Shown one piece after another: positions 1 through 12,767 of a DNA stretch of 64,000 nucleotides; the first letter of the stretch is position 1, and each line of letters starts with the position of its first letter. This stretch comes from Telopea speciosissima. Its lineage: Eukaryota > Streptophyta > Magnoliopsida > Proteales > Proteaceae. The notes under the pieces are model-generated. The model was not told the origin of the DNA. It saw only the letters and a program-made list of their open reading frames with translations, and searched no databases. The stretch is from positions 25,715,001 to 25,779,000 of the forward strand of contig NC_057916.1 in the NCBI RefSeq assembly GCF_018873765.1, read 5' to 3'. The position numbers were made by a program, and so were the translations under genes.

Positions 1-189
1 GCTGTTCTTAAAGTGCAATAGATGGACTTTATGTGCTTTGTGCGTTTTATGGTTCGACAGATTATCTTTCTATTGAAACTTCTCTATATGAGGGCCAGAT
101 CCAACTATGAACTTTGTTGTGTTTCTGTGTAGGCCTATTGGTGTTACAAAATTTTTCTGATGTAGTGGGAGTATGTGATTGCCATACAG

Positions 190-560
190 GTTTGGAGCAT
201 CTGATTGCAAAAAGTGAGGATGAGTATGTCCAGTTGGCACTGCAATTGGCCTCTGATGTTACAGCTCTCTCCAACCTGAGGATGTCTCTCCGGGATCTCA
301 TGACGAAGTCCCCAGTGTGTGATGGACAAAACTTCACCCTGGGTTTAGAAGCAGCATATCGAAACTTATGGCGCAGGTACTGTAGAGGTGATGTGCCATC
401 TTTGAGGCATATGGAAATGTTACAGCTGCAGCAGCTGCAGCAGGTGCCTGGCGAGCCAGCCATGAAGTTATCAGAGCCTACCAAGATCACAACCCTGATG
501 GAGAATTCTCCAGCATCTGTCAAGACTAATGGCTTCAACACTGCCCTGCCATCTGAATGA
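190..560 (+). CDS. SPY: SPINDLY-like O-fucosyltransferase, C-terminal exon (partial)
   Basis: This is the last coding exon of a SPINDLY-type gene that begins left of the window. The exon opens after a CAG acceptor at 187-189, with a split Gly codon, and ends at the TGA at 558-560. The first 80 or so residues carry the conserved end of the GT41 catalytic region: GLEHLIAKSEDEYVQLA, ASDVTALSNLRMSLRDLM, and an AYRNLWRRYC block. A low-complexity Gln/Leu tail and a variable, polar end follow, as in plant SPY proteins. SPY is known to add O-fucose to nuclear and cytosolic proteins, including DELLA repressors of gibberellin signalling, using GDP-fucose. The N-terminal TPR repeats lie outside the window. 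The paralogue SECRET AGENT is possible but fits this C-terminus less well. Confidence 0.88.
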
Positions 561-1640
561 ACCTTTCAACTTGGGAGGGAAGGTCAGATGATTTAGATTA
601 TGAGTCGGAAAAATTGAGGTGAGACACCCTGTTTTGTGGGTGCAAACCTTGTGGTATCGCATGATTTGTGGGATATATTATGCGGCATCTTTGGAAGAGT
701 GTAATGTATGGATTGCCCTTCTGCTGAGACCTCCTATGTGAATGGAGAGTGGAATTTGCTGCAAGAAGACTGCAGCAACCACATTGGATGTAGCTCTTCC
801 AGTGTAATCACATTTTGGAAGTACTGCAGCAACCAGATTGGATGGGTCTTTGTGAAAAATCGATTTATGAATGATAGGAATGGAGGGGATGTTGGAAGCT
901 CATGGAGGTATGATTTATCATGTGGGCTTTTTCCCTAATCATATTATAGTGGTTTGTAAATTGATCTATTTAATTAGTGGATGATTAATTCAGGCATATT
1001 GAGGTTGAATCACATGGAAGGGAAAAGAATGTTATAGTTCCTAATGTATTACTTCCTGACCTCAATCTGAGTCTTACAGCAGTGAACTTGTATTGATTAG
1101 TTAGGATTTGATTGATTGTCTTGATTCGTTAATGTAGTTGGTGCATTCTCCCTCCTATGCTTAGAATGTTTCCCTTGGATGTGTGGGCTAAACTCGCCAT
1201 AGCCAATCTGGGTCAGTTCAAAGTATTCCTTTTTGAAGTTGATCACAGGTTTATCCATTTATCTCTGCAGTTGATCGACCTGGGAAGTGAGCATTGAACC
1301 TGATCTCTAAGTGCACCTTTTGACTGAAAAAACAATTGGTGGTCTGCAAGATACCGGGGTCAGTTCCCATGAAATGTGATTATGGTGCCCCAAGAATTCG
1401 ACAGAGTGATTATGCATCTAGAGGCAGACATTTGATCTTGTTGTGCCTACTTACCTATAACCTTTGTGAGATTGTAGAGTTGTTCCAAGTCTTATTTGGA
1501 CTGTTCTCCGTCTTCTGCAGAGTTTGTCAAGGGCCATTCAGAAATTGTGCAGACATCATTCTTGGTGTGAAACATTTACCCACTTGAATAAACCAACTGA
1601 AGCCGAACAATTGAGACAAAGACCAGCCGACCATTAATAT
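561..1640. other. SPY 3' UTR and downstream intergenic DNA
   Basis: There is no convincing gene here. The first few hundred bases are probably the SPY 3' untranslated region. A short imperfect duplication lies near 770-845, where a motif beginning GCAGCAACCA and ending ATTGGATG occurs twice about 60 bp apart. The rest is unremarkable AT-rich sequence with only short chance reading frames. Confidence 0.4.
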
Positions 1641-1922
1641 ATGGTTCGGTTTCAATTTCAAGGTGCTATATTTGAAGCCCAAATTTTGCCAAATAATTCC
1701 AATTCTCAATCGTTTAAGTGGTCTATCAGCAGTCCTTTCATCTTCACGCCAGCAACTGCCCAGCCTATAGAGATCAGCCCGCTGATTCAAGATATCCTAA
1801 GCCTTCAGCCGTACTTCTCCAAATGCAATTATGTTCCAAGGGATCTTAATATCATAGCAGATTCCTTTGCCAGAAGGTCCTGTCAAACCTTTGCATGTCA
1901 AGAGCTTTGTTTGATTCAATAA
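1641..1922 (+). mobile_element. LINE-type RNase H C-terminal fragment
   Basis: The open frame ends in a segment typical of the C-terminus of the plant LINE RNase H domain. It reads LIQDILSLQPYFSKCNYVPR, followed by DLNIIADSFARRS, matching the usual pattern of aromatic/hydrophobic residues, then a V-P-R-x-x-N-x-x-A-D-x-x-A signature. The N-terminal catalytic part is not recognisable. No poly(A) tail or target duplication is clear, so this is a scrap rather than a whole insertion. It could instead be an RNase H-like module of a host gene, but nothing else supports a gene. The 39-bp tandem repeat starts directly after its stop. Confidence 0.5.
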
Positions 1923-1924
1923 TA

Positions 1925-2278
1925 AAGTATGTGGAAAGACACCCTTGATCAATTTCAAAAAATAGAATTTTGGAGTGATATTCTTCGATTGGATCGAGAA
2001 AATGATCTGTGGAAAGAATCTTTTCATCGATCCATGAAAAAAGAATCTTGGAGTGACACCTTTCGATCGATGCAAAAAAATAATACGTGGAAAGATACCT
2101 TTTGGTCGATTTAAGAAAATGGAACGTGAAAAGACTCCTTTGGTCGTTTTTAGAAAATAATATTTAAAAATATATCCTTGGATGATCCTTAAAAAATGGA
2201 AACCTTGAAATGACACCTTTCATTTACCAAAAAAAAAAAAAAATGACACCTTTCGATTGATCCGAGCAAATGACACGT
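1925..2278 (+). repeat. 39-bp degenerate tandem repeat (13-residue periodicity)
   Basis: About nine copies of a unit close to 39 bp lie head to tail. Each begins with a variant of TGGAAAGACACCTTT, followed by a CGATCGAT-like core and an A-rich end. Because 39 is a multiple of three, the first five units read on + (1929-2114) as a 13-residue repeat starting W-(K/S)-(D/E)-(T/S/I)-(L/F). Later units are more diverged and no longer open. The minus strand is also open across most of the array (2216-1797), as a K-G-(V/I)-F/T-P-R-periodic frame. Unit length drifts to about 35-40 bp toward the right end, where poly(A) runs occur. Confidence 0.75.
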
Positions 2279-2722
2279 AAACATCTTATCTTCATCTTAC
2301 ATGCTGACTGAAATAACATCCATCATCAGAAAATGGTGAAATTGTAAGTAAAAGCTTAAACAAATCCCAGGCCAACCTTGTAGTCAGATTATTGCTTAGT
2401 GCTTGTAAGATGCATTTGGCATTTGATGCTAATTGGTTCTTGCAAATCCATAGATCAAACAGAACATAACTTTTAATTCAACGAGATTACAACAGTCCAG
2501 CTAGCACTATAGGTGATTGGATTATAACAGCCATCACATATTAAAATTACGACTGCGTGAAATTATCGCTCAATCCCTAGTGAACTAAAAATCCCATTCA
2601 GTCTTGCATGAGCTCTTATTGGCCTCACGTTGGTGTAGGTGCTACATGATCAGACATGATCTCTTGCCGAATAAATAATTCTGGTCATTTCTAGAGATTA
2701 TGCTTTATTACTATAAATAATT

Positions 2723-2848
2723 ATGGGGAGAGGATAGCGCATGCCGTCAGCTTTTGGTAAGCTAGCGGTATACACTAATCATAGGGCTTGACATAGGAGG
2801 GCAAAGGGTCTTTTCTAAAAAGGGAGGAGAGAGGATGACACATGCTAG
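2723..2848. repeat. Dispersed repeat R1, copy 1
   Basis: This segment contains GGTAAGCTAGCGGTATACAC, then CTAATCATAGG and a G/A-rich stretch ending GGATGACACATGCT. It is closely matched by 19113-19231 in the same orientation. Neither copy has an obvious reading frame or clear terminal repeats. It is probably a fragment of a high-copy non-autonomous element. Confidence 0.6.
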
Positions 2849-4265
2849 GCACCCCGGCTGCGTGCCCAGCCATTTCCCATAATTCTGATAATCTCCAAAG
2901 ATGAATATTGTTATTATCTATTGATCTCCATCACTCTATGTGTTGTTATGCTGATGAATTTTCCGTAAAAAAACCCACCATATTGTCAACTTCATCCCAA
3001 TTTTTTCCATATCCCTAGACAAGGCATTTAATTTAAAATATCTTAAAATGAGTTTTAAATTCTATATTCACATACTCTGCTTAAATAATATAAAATAATT
3101 ATCGATTCCATCGGCCATTCTCAGCCTTCGAATCATAATCTTTTTCTGCAAGAGACCTTATGATATTTAAAATCATGGTTAATCCCCAATGGATTCTCCC
3201 AACCAATGATGGCTCTTGAAATAAAATCTTTTATTTGTAGTCCTCCGAGTGAGGTAGTTTCAACATTTTTGGACTTTCAACAAGGTACATATATTCTATT
3301 CGGTGTGAATATCATGTTTGCTTCATTAATCAATTAGAAGTTAGTTTTTATTCATCTGCTTTAAATAAATAGGTTCATTCCACCAATTTGGTATGATTTC
3401 TGTTTCCATTTCAGAGCGATTTCATGAAATCGTCAACAAATAGATTTTTTATCCAAGGGAGATTAACATTCAAATGGTTCTCATAAACGTATAGGTGTCC
3501 GATTACAATTCCAATTCACTTTGTTTTTTTACTTCAAAAAAGAAAAACTTTTTTTTTCTATAACGTTTGAAAATACAAGTATCTTATTTTTATGTCTTAT
3601 TCATGAAAATTATCTTTAATCTATAAAACTATAATCTATAAAAGTAGTTAGATAAAATAGCCTCGACCTTGTTAACTAATACTGAGATAACAAAATCTGG
3701 ATAAACCCTAGAACATAAATTGTTACACAGATACCCAATCAGGTATCTTATCTATATATTAAATATTAATTAGTGAGCTTAAATTTTTACTGAATTTAAT
3801 ATGAATATAAAGAAATTATGATATAGCACGACCACGTTGTTCGGAGTAGAACCGTGATAAAAGAGGAAATATGTAGATAGCTAGATAGCTATATCTACAT
3901 GTGCTTAATAAATACAACCCTAGCTTGGTTGACTCCTTGGCAAGGAAGGCCCTATCCATAACATGTACAATACTATGACCCATTTTCCGATCCATTGATC
4001 TTGGAGTTATGTAATCTTCGGCCATGAGTTTTCATGTTATTAAATAAAGTGCTATTACAAAAAAAAAAAAAAAGATTTTTTATCAAAAAATTGAAATTGT
4101 TTATTGAAAAAAAAAATCAAAATTTTAATCCAAAATAGAAGGCAAATCAGATCTATATCGGTAACGATTTCGGTCCGATGGAGTCCATACCATATTTGAT
4201 CTTGTGTAATCAAGTAATTTTCCCAAAGCATGAAGGTCCTTTGGAACGGACATGAAATGGACTCA
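2849..4265. other. Intergenic, no gene seen
   Basis: AT-rich DNA with homopolymer runs. A 69-codon open frame on minus at 4025-3816 has no recognisable motif and is probably chance. Nothing else can be supported. Confidence 0.4.
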
Positions 4266-4268
4266 ACA

Positions 4269-5680
<1,412 letters not shown>

Positions 5681-7118
5681 GCTATAGAAGGTCATTTGCA
5701 TCTGGTGGGATGGGTTGGAAACTTAAAGATATTTGTGATCTTGCTCACCAGTTGCTTGTTTAGCTCTGGATAGGGTTTGTCTTTTTTATTTTTAGAACTT
5801 CTCTATTTCATGGTGAATTTTTTTGGGTAAAATTTTGTGGTGAATTAATATCTTGAATTTTGATGATATTTTAGTTGAAAAGGCACAATTGATTAATCTT
5901 GAGTAGTTTTGCTAATAATTGAATTGATTGTGTTTAATCCTTCTTGAAATTTGATCTCTCGTTGCTACATATGCCAGTGTCCAACCACTCATCTGCACCC
6001 CTCTTCCCCCGCAAAAAAAAAAAATGCAACAGTATCAGTAGTTAGCCAACTGGTTTATGGATCAAAATTCTGGATGATGATTTACTCTTGTAGTTTATAG
6101 TTTACAAACTAAAATTCTCTTCTGGTTTGGTTTCGGCAGAGGAGAACAAACCTCTTGAACTATTGTCTGAGGATTTGTTGTTGAACTTCAATCTAGAATG
6201 TTGAGATCCTATGCAACCCTAGACTCAACCTCTGTGCTATTAAACCATTACAGAGCTGGTGAGGAATGGCAAGCTATTGTCTAAGGGTCTCAATGGCAAA
6301 CATTGTCTAAAGGGCTCAGCGGCAAGCTATTATCTTTAGCAATGGCTGATGTGATGAGAGAATTTGGGGGGGGGGACAATGAGGATATGCCTGGTGGCTC
6401 AAATTCCTTACCCTTTAGTCCCCGTTGTTGTCTTAACTTTAGTACTCTGCCAAAATAAACCTGTGGATCATTGGTTTGTTCCATACGGAGAGCAAACAAT
6501 ATCCTAAAATTATTGGAAAAATCATGACTTTACAACTTCGATTGGGAAGAAACTTGATATGCTCAAAACAGATAACCCTTGCTAGACCGGCCTACCTAGG
6601 AATATCGCTACTAAACTTCCATGTTTACTTTTTTTTTCTTCTTCTAAATGGATCATTTATTTTGCCCATGTGGAGAGGTGGTCAAGATTGGTTAAAATGT
6701 CGCAGTTCAGATGCAAATCAAATCTATTATCCTGATGCCTGTTCATGTTTCTTCGTAATTTTTGGTCTTTAATCTCTATAATCCTTTAAAAAAAGTTGCA
6801 TAGAGGCCAATGGGAGTTCGTGAGAAGGCATCAGGATTTGTACCTTTCATGGGGTGGTGGTTCTTTCACGTTATTATGTATTTGGGTGTTGGAGCTACAC
6901 TTCCTGATTCCTGTGTTGAGTGAGTCCAAAACATGATTCAATAAGGGTGTATTGGATTGGGTTTGGTTTTGGTTTTTATTAATCGGTTTGAGTTCAAATT
7001 ACCATGCAAATACATTATTAGTAGTAAATAAGGGGAAAATATGTGTTTTTATATGAATTTATGGCAGCTATTTGTTTATTATTGGTTTATTTCATATTCG
7101 GTTCAGTTTTTTAAGTTT
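5681..7118. other. L40 3' UTR and intergenic DNA
   Basis: The first 150-200 bp are probably the 3' UTR. Beyond that the sequence is T-rich, with no coding signal. Short open frames at 6290-6772 show no motif or codon pattern worth calling. Confidence 0.4.
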
Positions 7119-7127
7119 GTCTCGGAT

Positions 7128-7500
7128 GGGGATGTAATTGGATCGGATGTGATTAGATCCGGAAATTCCCTAGTCGAATACAGATACCTCTAAACGGATT
7201 TGGATGTGGATCAAATTCGGATTTTTGATCATCCGTTTACATCTTTGCGTTGTGTAACCCAGACATTCCTCCCCTTAGGAGATACAATTCATTCTTAATC
7301 CATCTCTCTTAGATCATGATTCTCTTTTCATCATATTCTAGAACCTATTGAATCTTCAAAAATCTTCAAAATCATTGTTTACAAAATTTTTTAACATTAA
7401 GTATTTGGATTTTTTTCGGATGGATTTTTTTTCTAGATATCTCTAAACGAATACAGATGCATATTTAGATTCGGATTTCAGTTATCCATTTACATCTCTA
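7128..7500. mobile_element. Mutator-type MITE, family M1, copy 1
   Basis: A 373-bp element without coding capacity. It starts GGGGATGTAATTGGATCGGA and ends ATCCATTTACATCTCTA, so the ends are inverted repeats of about 17 bp with mismatches. The flanks are a 9-bp target duplication with one mismatch, GTCTCGGAT (7119-7127) and GTCTCGGGT (7501-7509). The inside is rich in TCGGAT/ATCCG motifs. It is homologous along its length to 54681-55084. A 9-bp target duplication points to Mutator-like transposition. Confidence 0.75.
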
Positions 7501-7534
7501 GTCTCGGGTAATATCGTAAGGGTATCAATTTAGG

Positions 7535-7690
7535 ACGGGAATTGGTAATCGGACCGAAACTGTCTCGCTAGGAATCGGAACCGACCCACCCAATAGCTTA
7601 TTGGTCAGGATTTGGTCTTAGTGATAGTTTATTAGTCCAGATCTGTTATGGTCCTTAGAACCGTTGGAACCGGAAGAAATGCATACCCTT
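7535..7690. repeat. Degenerate GGAATCGGAACCG-rich repeat
   Basis: This segment matches the first part of 10916-11215: both share GGAATCGGAACCG, then a CCACCC/CCACCCA run, TATTGGTC/TAATGGTC and a GATCTG block. The two lie on either side of the solo LTR. No coding capacity. It belongs to the widespread class of plant non-autonomous elements built on CCGGAAC-type motifs. Confidence 0.45.
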
Positions 7691-7796
7691 GAACTTGTTT
7701 TGCATCATTTTTTCTGTTTTAAAATGTTAAAAGATGATCTTTGTTATTTTAACATACATGTTAAAGTGACTTTTATTATACAGTTGTTGTCCAATT

Positions 7797-10711
7797 TGTT
7801 ATACCCGCACCCCGGATCATAATTAATTATTATTTCTTCCCCGTGACGTGTGGTTATCACTGCCACGTGCTGGTGAGCTGTTCTCACTGGTGGTCAAACC
7901 CAGTTACAAATTATTGACCATGATACGGGCTTACCATTGACACACCATGGCAATGGAGAAGTAAGTTCTAGCCCTTGGCTTATTTATTTATCCTTTTCCT
8001 CGATGCCCTCGAAGTGCGGGTCAAGATTTAGATCGCCCGGGCTATTTTAGTTGAGTTGGGAATATTCTATTTGTGGGTCCCACTTATTTAAGGGAGCGTG
8101 TGATGGGCTTATAATCCCATGGTGGATGGACCCATCCCCAAGTGGGTTCTTTTCTATTTGAAACCTATGGGCAGACCCATTTAGTTAAGAGGCCCATTCA
8201 ACTTGAGGGCCCATTTGACTCTATTTGACCCAAAGATGGGTTAACCCATTCCTGTACCCTAAATAAGACCATGGGTCAACCCATTAAGCCCTCTTGACCC
8301 ATTTATCTTGGATCCACCCATTTAGCTATTTGACCCATTTAACTTAAAGTACCCATTTAGCTATTTGACCCATTTAACTTAAAGGACCCAAGCCCATTTT
8401 CTATAAATAAGACAAAGGGGGGGGGGAAAGCATTCATTTTCATTTCTTCTCCCATCTAACCTAAATCGTGGAGGAGAGAAAGAGGAGAGAAAGTAGAAAG
8501 GAGAAAGAAGGAAGAAGGAAAGAAGAAAGAAGGAAGGAGAAAAGGAGAAGGAGGAATGGAAAAGCTTGGTTGAAGGCTTGGAACCTTACCTTGTGGAGTC
8601 CTCTACGTAGAGCTTTTCTACATTGGGGAAGGTAAGCCATTGAAACCCACATCTCTTCATCTATTTTGAGTTTTGAGGTTTGGAAAATGGGAGAGATTCG
8701 ACCTAGGGTTCTCTTGGAACCCAAGGAATCGATGGAACCTCTAAACCTAGACTATGGTGGAGTTATTTCACTCCATTACAAGCCCTAAGCCTAAGTAATC
8801 TCTTTCCATTTAAGAAATTTAAGGTTTCTACCCTATTATGTCCTAATTTAGGTTCTCTTTGTTTTCCCTCTTAAATCCATGGGATTACATGGACCTAATG
8901 AGGTCTTAGAACCCTAATGGACCTAGGAGGAAGCTTTCTTGAAACCTCCCTACCTTTAAACCCCTTGGAAAATGAATCCCTAGTGAGAAACCTTTCAATT
9001 TTCGGTTCTGCAGGTATGTGGTTTTACATGTGGTTTCAGACCTGAGAAACCACACCTGCAACCACCCTTGGCAGAGACCTTCCTAAGCCCCTGGTTAGTT
9101 AGGATTTACATGTGGTTTCAGACCTAAGAAACCACACCTGCAACCACCCTTGGCAGAGACCTTCCTAAGCCCCTGGTTAGCTAGGATTTACATGTGGTTT
9201 CAAACCAGCAAGAAACCACCCTGGAATTACCTCCCTGAGAAGGCCCCTGTGAAGCTCGGATTTATGGGCGGTTTCAGTTTTTTGAAACCACATCTGCAAC
9301 CGACCTTGACTAAAACTGTCCTGAACCCATGGTTTCCTAGGATTTGCATGTGGTTGTAGAATTTGGGCATGAAACCACTCCTGCAACCACTTTGTTTCTA
9401 AAACCTTATACTTAAGTGATTATGGAAGACCTTTTGGGGATCCTTTCCCTTCGCTCGTTTAACCTTATTTCACTCTTTGTTTAGGTTAATATATTTATCT
9501 TGTGGCTTATTGCTTGATCGAGGCGACAACTGATAATCTTGGTGCTTGGCGTATACGTTGTGAGTGGGTTTGGTTGTTTGGGCTTGATATTATTATTGCA
9601 TTGTATATTATGTCATCATTATAAATTATTAAGCATGCTTGCGCATATTGCATACTTTTATATATGAATGTTATGATGTTAATTGGAGATGCTTTACTTT
9701 GATGGGTCTCGGTGTCGGTGGGTGCGGTCGGAACCCCGGATACTATATATATTTATGAAGAAATTATGTTGAATGTCATGTTGAAGCTGTATGCGTTGCC
9801 GTCTTGTGGGCACTAAAACCGGATGAAAAGTTGATGCGCCGGATTACCTCTCGGGACGATAGGACTTGCATGTAGTCGTGGCTAGGATTTTACACCCTTA
9901 TGCTACGACCCTTACCAACAGGGGTTTAGGTGTTGGGTAATCGACACCGGATTACGTGGAGGTGGGAGAGGCCGATCATGGTAGTATTGGTTATCGAGGC
10001 GCCACGAGTGGTCTTGGAGGCTTCGATCGGCGTAGGTCCCAGGTGACAATTGAGGTTTCATTGTGGCGATAAGTTAAGTGACCCACAGTGTCTCCCAAGT
10101 TGTCACAGTAGCATATGTCATTGACTTAGTTGTGATGTTAGGTGGAAAATTTACTTAACATATGCATGCATCATTGGACTATGTGAATTGTGTGTTTGTG
10201 CATCCCCATCCCCTCACTGGCTCAGTGGAGAGCTAACCCCCTCGTGTACATAATTTTTAGATTATGATGCAGGTACGGAGGAGCCGGAAGCTGTGTTAGA
10301 GGAACATGGCAACGGGTGTCCTTGTGACGATTGCGCCTACGGGCCGTGAGAATTCTAGGGACTTGTTCCCCTTTTGTTTATTTTAGGGCGTAGGCCCATG
10401 TAAAAATATTTACTGTTATACCCTTGTTAATCATTATTAGATGGTAATGAAAAATGGATTAACTACAGTATTTATCATCTAGGCTTTGATCATCTTGTAA
10501 CTATTGATTTTATACGCTTCCGCAAAACTACTGATCATTTGGAATGTAATATTTCCCTTTCCGCACTCTGATATTATATTGTTTTAATATTAGTTATGAC
10601 TGTGCATTGGGACACTGTGTCAGTGATCCTGGCAGCTTAGTAGGATGACAAGCGTTGTCCTAGTCACCCCTTATAATGTATTTTATCCCTTGTTGGGATG
10701 GGGGCGTGACA
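7797..10711 (+). mobile_element. Solo LTR of a Ty3-gypsy-type (Tekay/Del-like) retrotransposon
   Basis: A 2,915-bp segment begins TGTTATACCCGCACC and ends GGGGGCGTGACA. It is bounded by a perfect 5-bp target duplication, CAATT, at 7792-7796 and 10712-10716. It has no gag-pol coding. A TATA motif (CTATAAATAAG, about 8400) lies inside. The right part carries sequence often seen in long plant chromovirus LTRs, with an ATTATGATGCAGGTACGG block near 10261. The length, TG...CA ends and target duplication fit a solo LTR left by recombination between two LTRs. Orientation is inferred from the TATA motif. It is a fossil with no internal region. Age is unclear without a partner LTR, but the perfect target duplication argues against great age. 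Confidence 0.8.
9014..9396. repeat. 82-bp tandem repeat inside the solo LTR
   Basis: About four and a half units of an 82-bp sequence. Each has TTTACATGTGGTTTCAGACC, then GAAACCACACCTGCAACCAC and CCTGGTTAGTTAGGA. Units one and two are nearly identical and later units are diverged. The motif GTGGTTTC...GAAACCAC is itself an inverted repeat, so each unit could form a short hairpin. Confidence 0.8.
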
Positions 10712-10915
10712 CAATTGCTATTAGAACATGACCCAAGACTAAGCAAGACACTTGGCTCCTCAAATTCTAGTATTCTACCTCTCATATCTGCTGCACATAG
10801 AGGACACACACCAATAGTTAATGAATTGCTTTTGAAAGATTACAGCTTGCTTGAGATTTCTAGTTCCAATGGGAAAAATGCTTTACATTTAGCTACTCAA
10901 CAGGGGCATGTTTGG
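10712..10915 (+). pseudogene. Ankyrin-repeat protein gene fragment
   Basis: The sequence right of the solo LTR reads on + as part of an ankyrin-repeat protein of the plant ITN1/ACD6-like kind: LLLEHDPRLSKT, then LISAAHRGHTPIVNELLLKD and NGKNALHLATQQGHV. The last two blocks match the ankyrin consensus (AAxxGHxxIVxxLL and NGxxALHLAxxxGH). Left of the LTR, TTATTATACAG (7776-7786) looks like a splice acceptor, and the bases between it and the target duplication continue the same frame (VVQ before LLLEHD). This suggests the LTR element landed near the start of an ankyrin exon. The right side is cut by another repeat at about 10916, so only around 70 residues remain. No other exons are seen, and the gene is dead here. 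Confidence 0.7.
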
Positions 10916-11215
10916 ACCTGATTAGGAATCGGAACCGGACCACCCTTTAGTTAATGGTCCTGGATCTAGATTTGGAATCAGTGAGCTTATTGATCCGGAT
11001 CTGGTCTTGACACCTTAGAGCTAGAACTGCTAGAGAACTGGACCAATAGCCCAGAATCAGACCAGTTGAAACCCCTATAATATCGGTCTCGGTATGGTCT
11101 GATTTGGTTTCGTTGTCACAAAACCCTAGCCTGAAACATAATCCAATAAGCTTGTATAAGCTTCGGTTCTATTTGGATTGGTTTCATTGGTTCGGGCTAG
11201 GTTTTGACACCCTAG
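10916..11215. mobile_element. Non-autonomous repeat truncating the ankyrin fragment
   Basis: CCGGAAC-rich DNA starts abruptly at the end of the ankyrin homology and ends near 11210 with GGTTTTGACACCCTAG. Read in reverse, the end resembles the GGGTGTCAAAA start seen at about 15523. It shares its left half with 7535-7690. No target duplication could be defined, so the exact borders are uncertain. Confidence 0.4.
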
Positions 11216-11520
11216 ACCATGGTGTCACTTGTCCACAGAATTACATCTCGTCTAACCTGCCATCATGTACAACAATGAACTGCTTGGACAATACTATAAG
11301 ACCGGCCCTCCGACGAACCCTAGTCCCATAAGGTTTGCATAGGGTTTTAGCCGTCTCAACTTTAAAGATTCACTGTTTCAAAGGTGAAAGTCTTTGATAT
11401 TTGCTGGTCTCTATCAGAGCCTCTCGTCCTATCTAGTGGCAAAGCTACCCGTTGACAATGTAGAAACGTCTATGAATATGATCTTACTCCTTTTCTTGTC
11501 TCATCACTCAGGCATTTCAC

Positions 11521-12639
11521 CAGTCATGATCTTGCCTTTAGAACATGTACCTTCTCCTTCCTGCTTCAAGCCTAACCATCCCAAGGAAAACTGATCAGAA
11601 ATCAGTTCACCCAAAAGCTTTTTAGATCACCATGATTTAACCTTCCGAGATGTGCTTCCCCCTTATTCTTAGTCCACTTTGAATGGTGTGAATCCAGTGC
11701 ATAGCACACTGGCTTGCAGCTTCTGCTTGTGTGTGTATATAGTGTGCCCCCCTCCCTCCCTCCTACCCCTCTAGTGTGTGTGAGTAAAGTACCCTTGGGA
11801 AGTCTCTTAGATAGATTAGCAAAAAACAAAAATGAATGGTGCCTTCCCCGCTTACTTAGCATACGCCGATTCACATCGATTTTATAGGGAAACTCTGCAG
11901 TTAGAAGAATTCTTAGTCCTCTTACCATACACCACTTCGAATGGTATCCCTCCCCCCCCACCCCCCCCACCCCACCCCACCCCACCCCAAAAAAGATAGT
12001 CCGATTCACATGGTGGAAAAATTTATTCCCACTTGCTGATATCCCTTGCACTAAGCTCCTCAACAAGTCTTCTGGTAAACCGACACTAGAGTCTTGCAGA
12101 TTTAGTGTCCAGTTTGAATCCAAAAATGCCTCTGGCTTTAAAGGTGGGTTCTTCTGTTCTGGTCTATATATATGGTTAGACTGTTTAACTTGCGACCCCA
12201 TAGTTATATTATTGTTTTGGTTCCATATCAGATATGTATGGATCGAAAAGATAATTTGTGAAACCAGGGAAATGGATTCGTTGGATATTTGATTGAGATT
12301 TACTGAACCAAGAGAGTGTGTGAGAGAGAGATTTAATAAGAGTCTAAGTTGTTAAGGAGATTTGTTATAGAGGAAGTGATTTAGATAAGATTTAAGGGAT
12401 AGATTTCAAGATATGCCACATAGGCAATAGAAGTGCTGAAGACAGGATAGAGAATAAACCTTGGCCTAGATGGACTTCGTGTGTTTAATAGTAAAGTATT
12501 GATTGGAAACTCAAATCCAAATATATCCACTCCAACCACAGGAAAACCTCATGCAAAGAGTTGGTAGGTTTGCTTGAGCACCTCCTTTTCTTTAATAAAA
12601 AAGCCCCAAATTATGCAAAATGATGAAAACTTGAATTCA
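11521..12639. other. 3' flank of invertase A, no gene seen
   Basis: Low-complexity C-rich and GT-rich stretches (for example 11745-11775 and 11945-11990) lie between the left edge of unit A and the invertase 3' end. A long open frame on minus (12201-11602) crosses these simple repeats and shows no protein family. I see nothing else supportable. Confidence 0.4.
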
Positions 12640-12767
12640 TTCTACTCAATGTTTTGAAATCTAGTTAAACTGCTACAGCATAGATCTAGTCATCACATTC
12701 ATGTCTTTAGCTTGCCTTATTTCTAGCATCTAAATAGCCTAACTAGTCTATCCAAAGCTCTTATTAA

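Noticed and set aside
3816-4025. A 69-codon open frame on minus upstream of the L40 gene
   Set aside because: No motif, no splice partners and AT-rich surroundings; probably chance.
11602-12201. A 199-codon open frame on minus
   Set aside because: It runs through C-rich and GT-rich simple sequence, has no domain, and overlaps nothing conserved in the other duplication unit.
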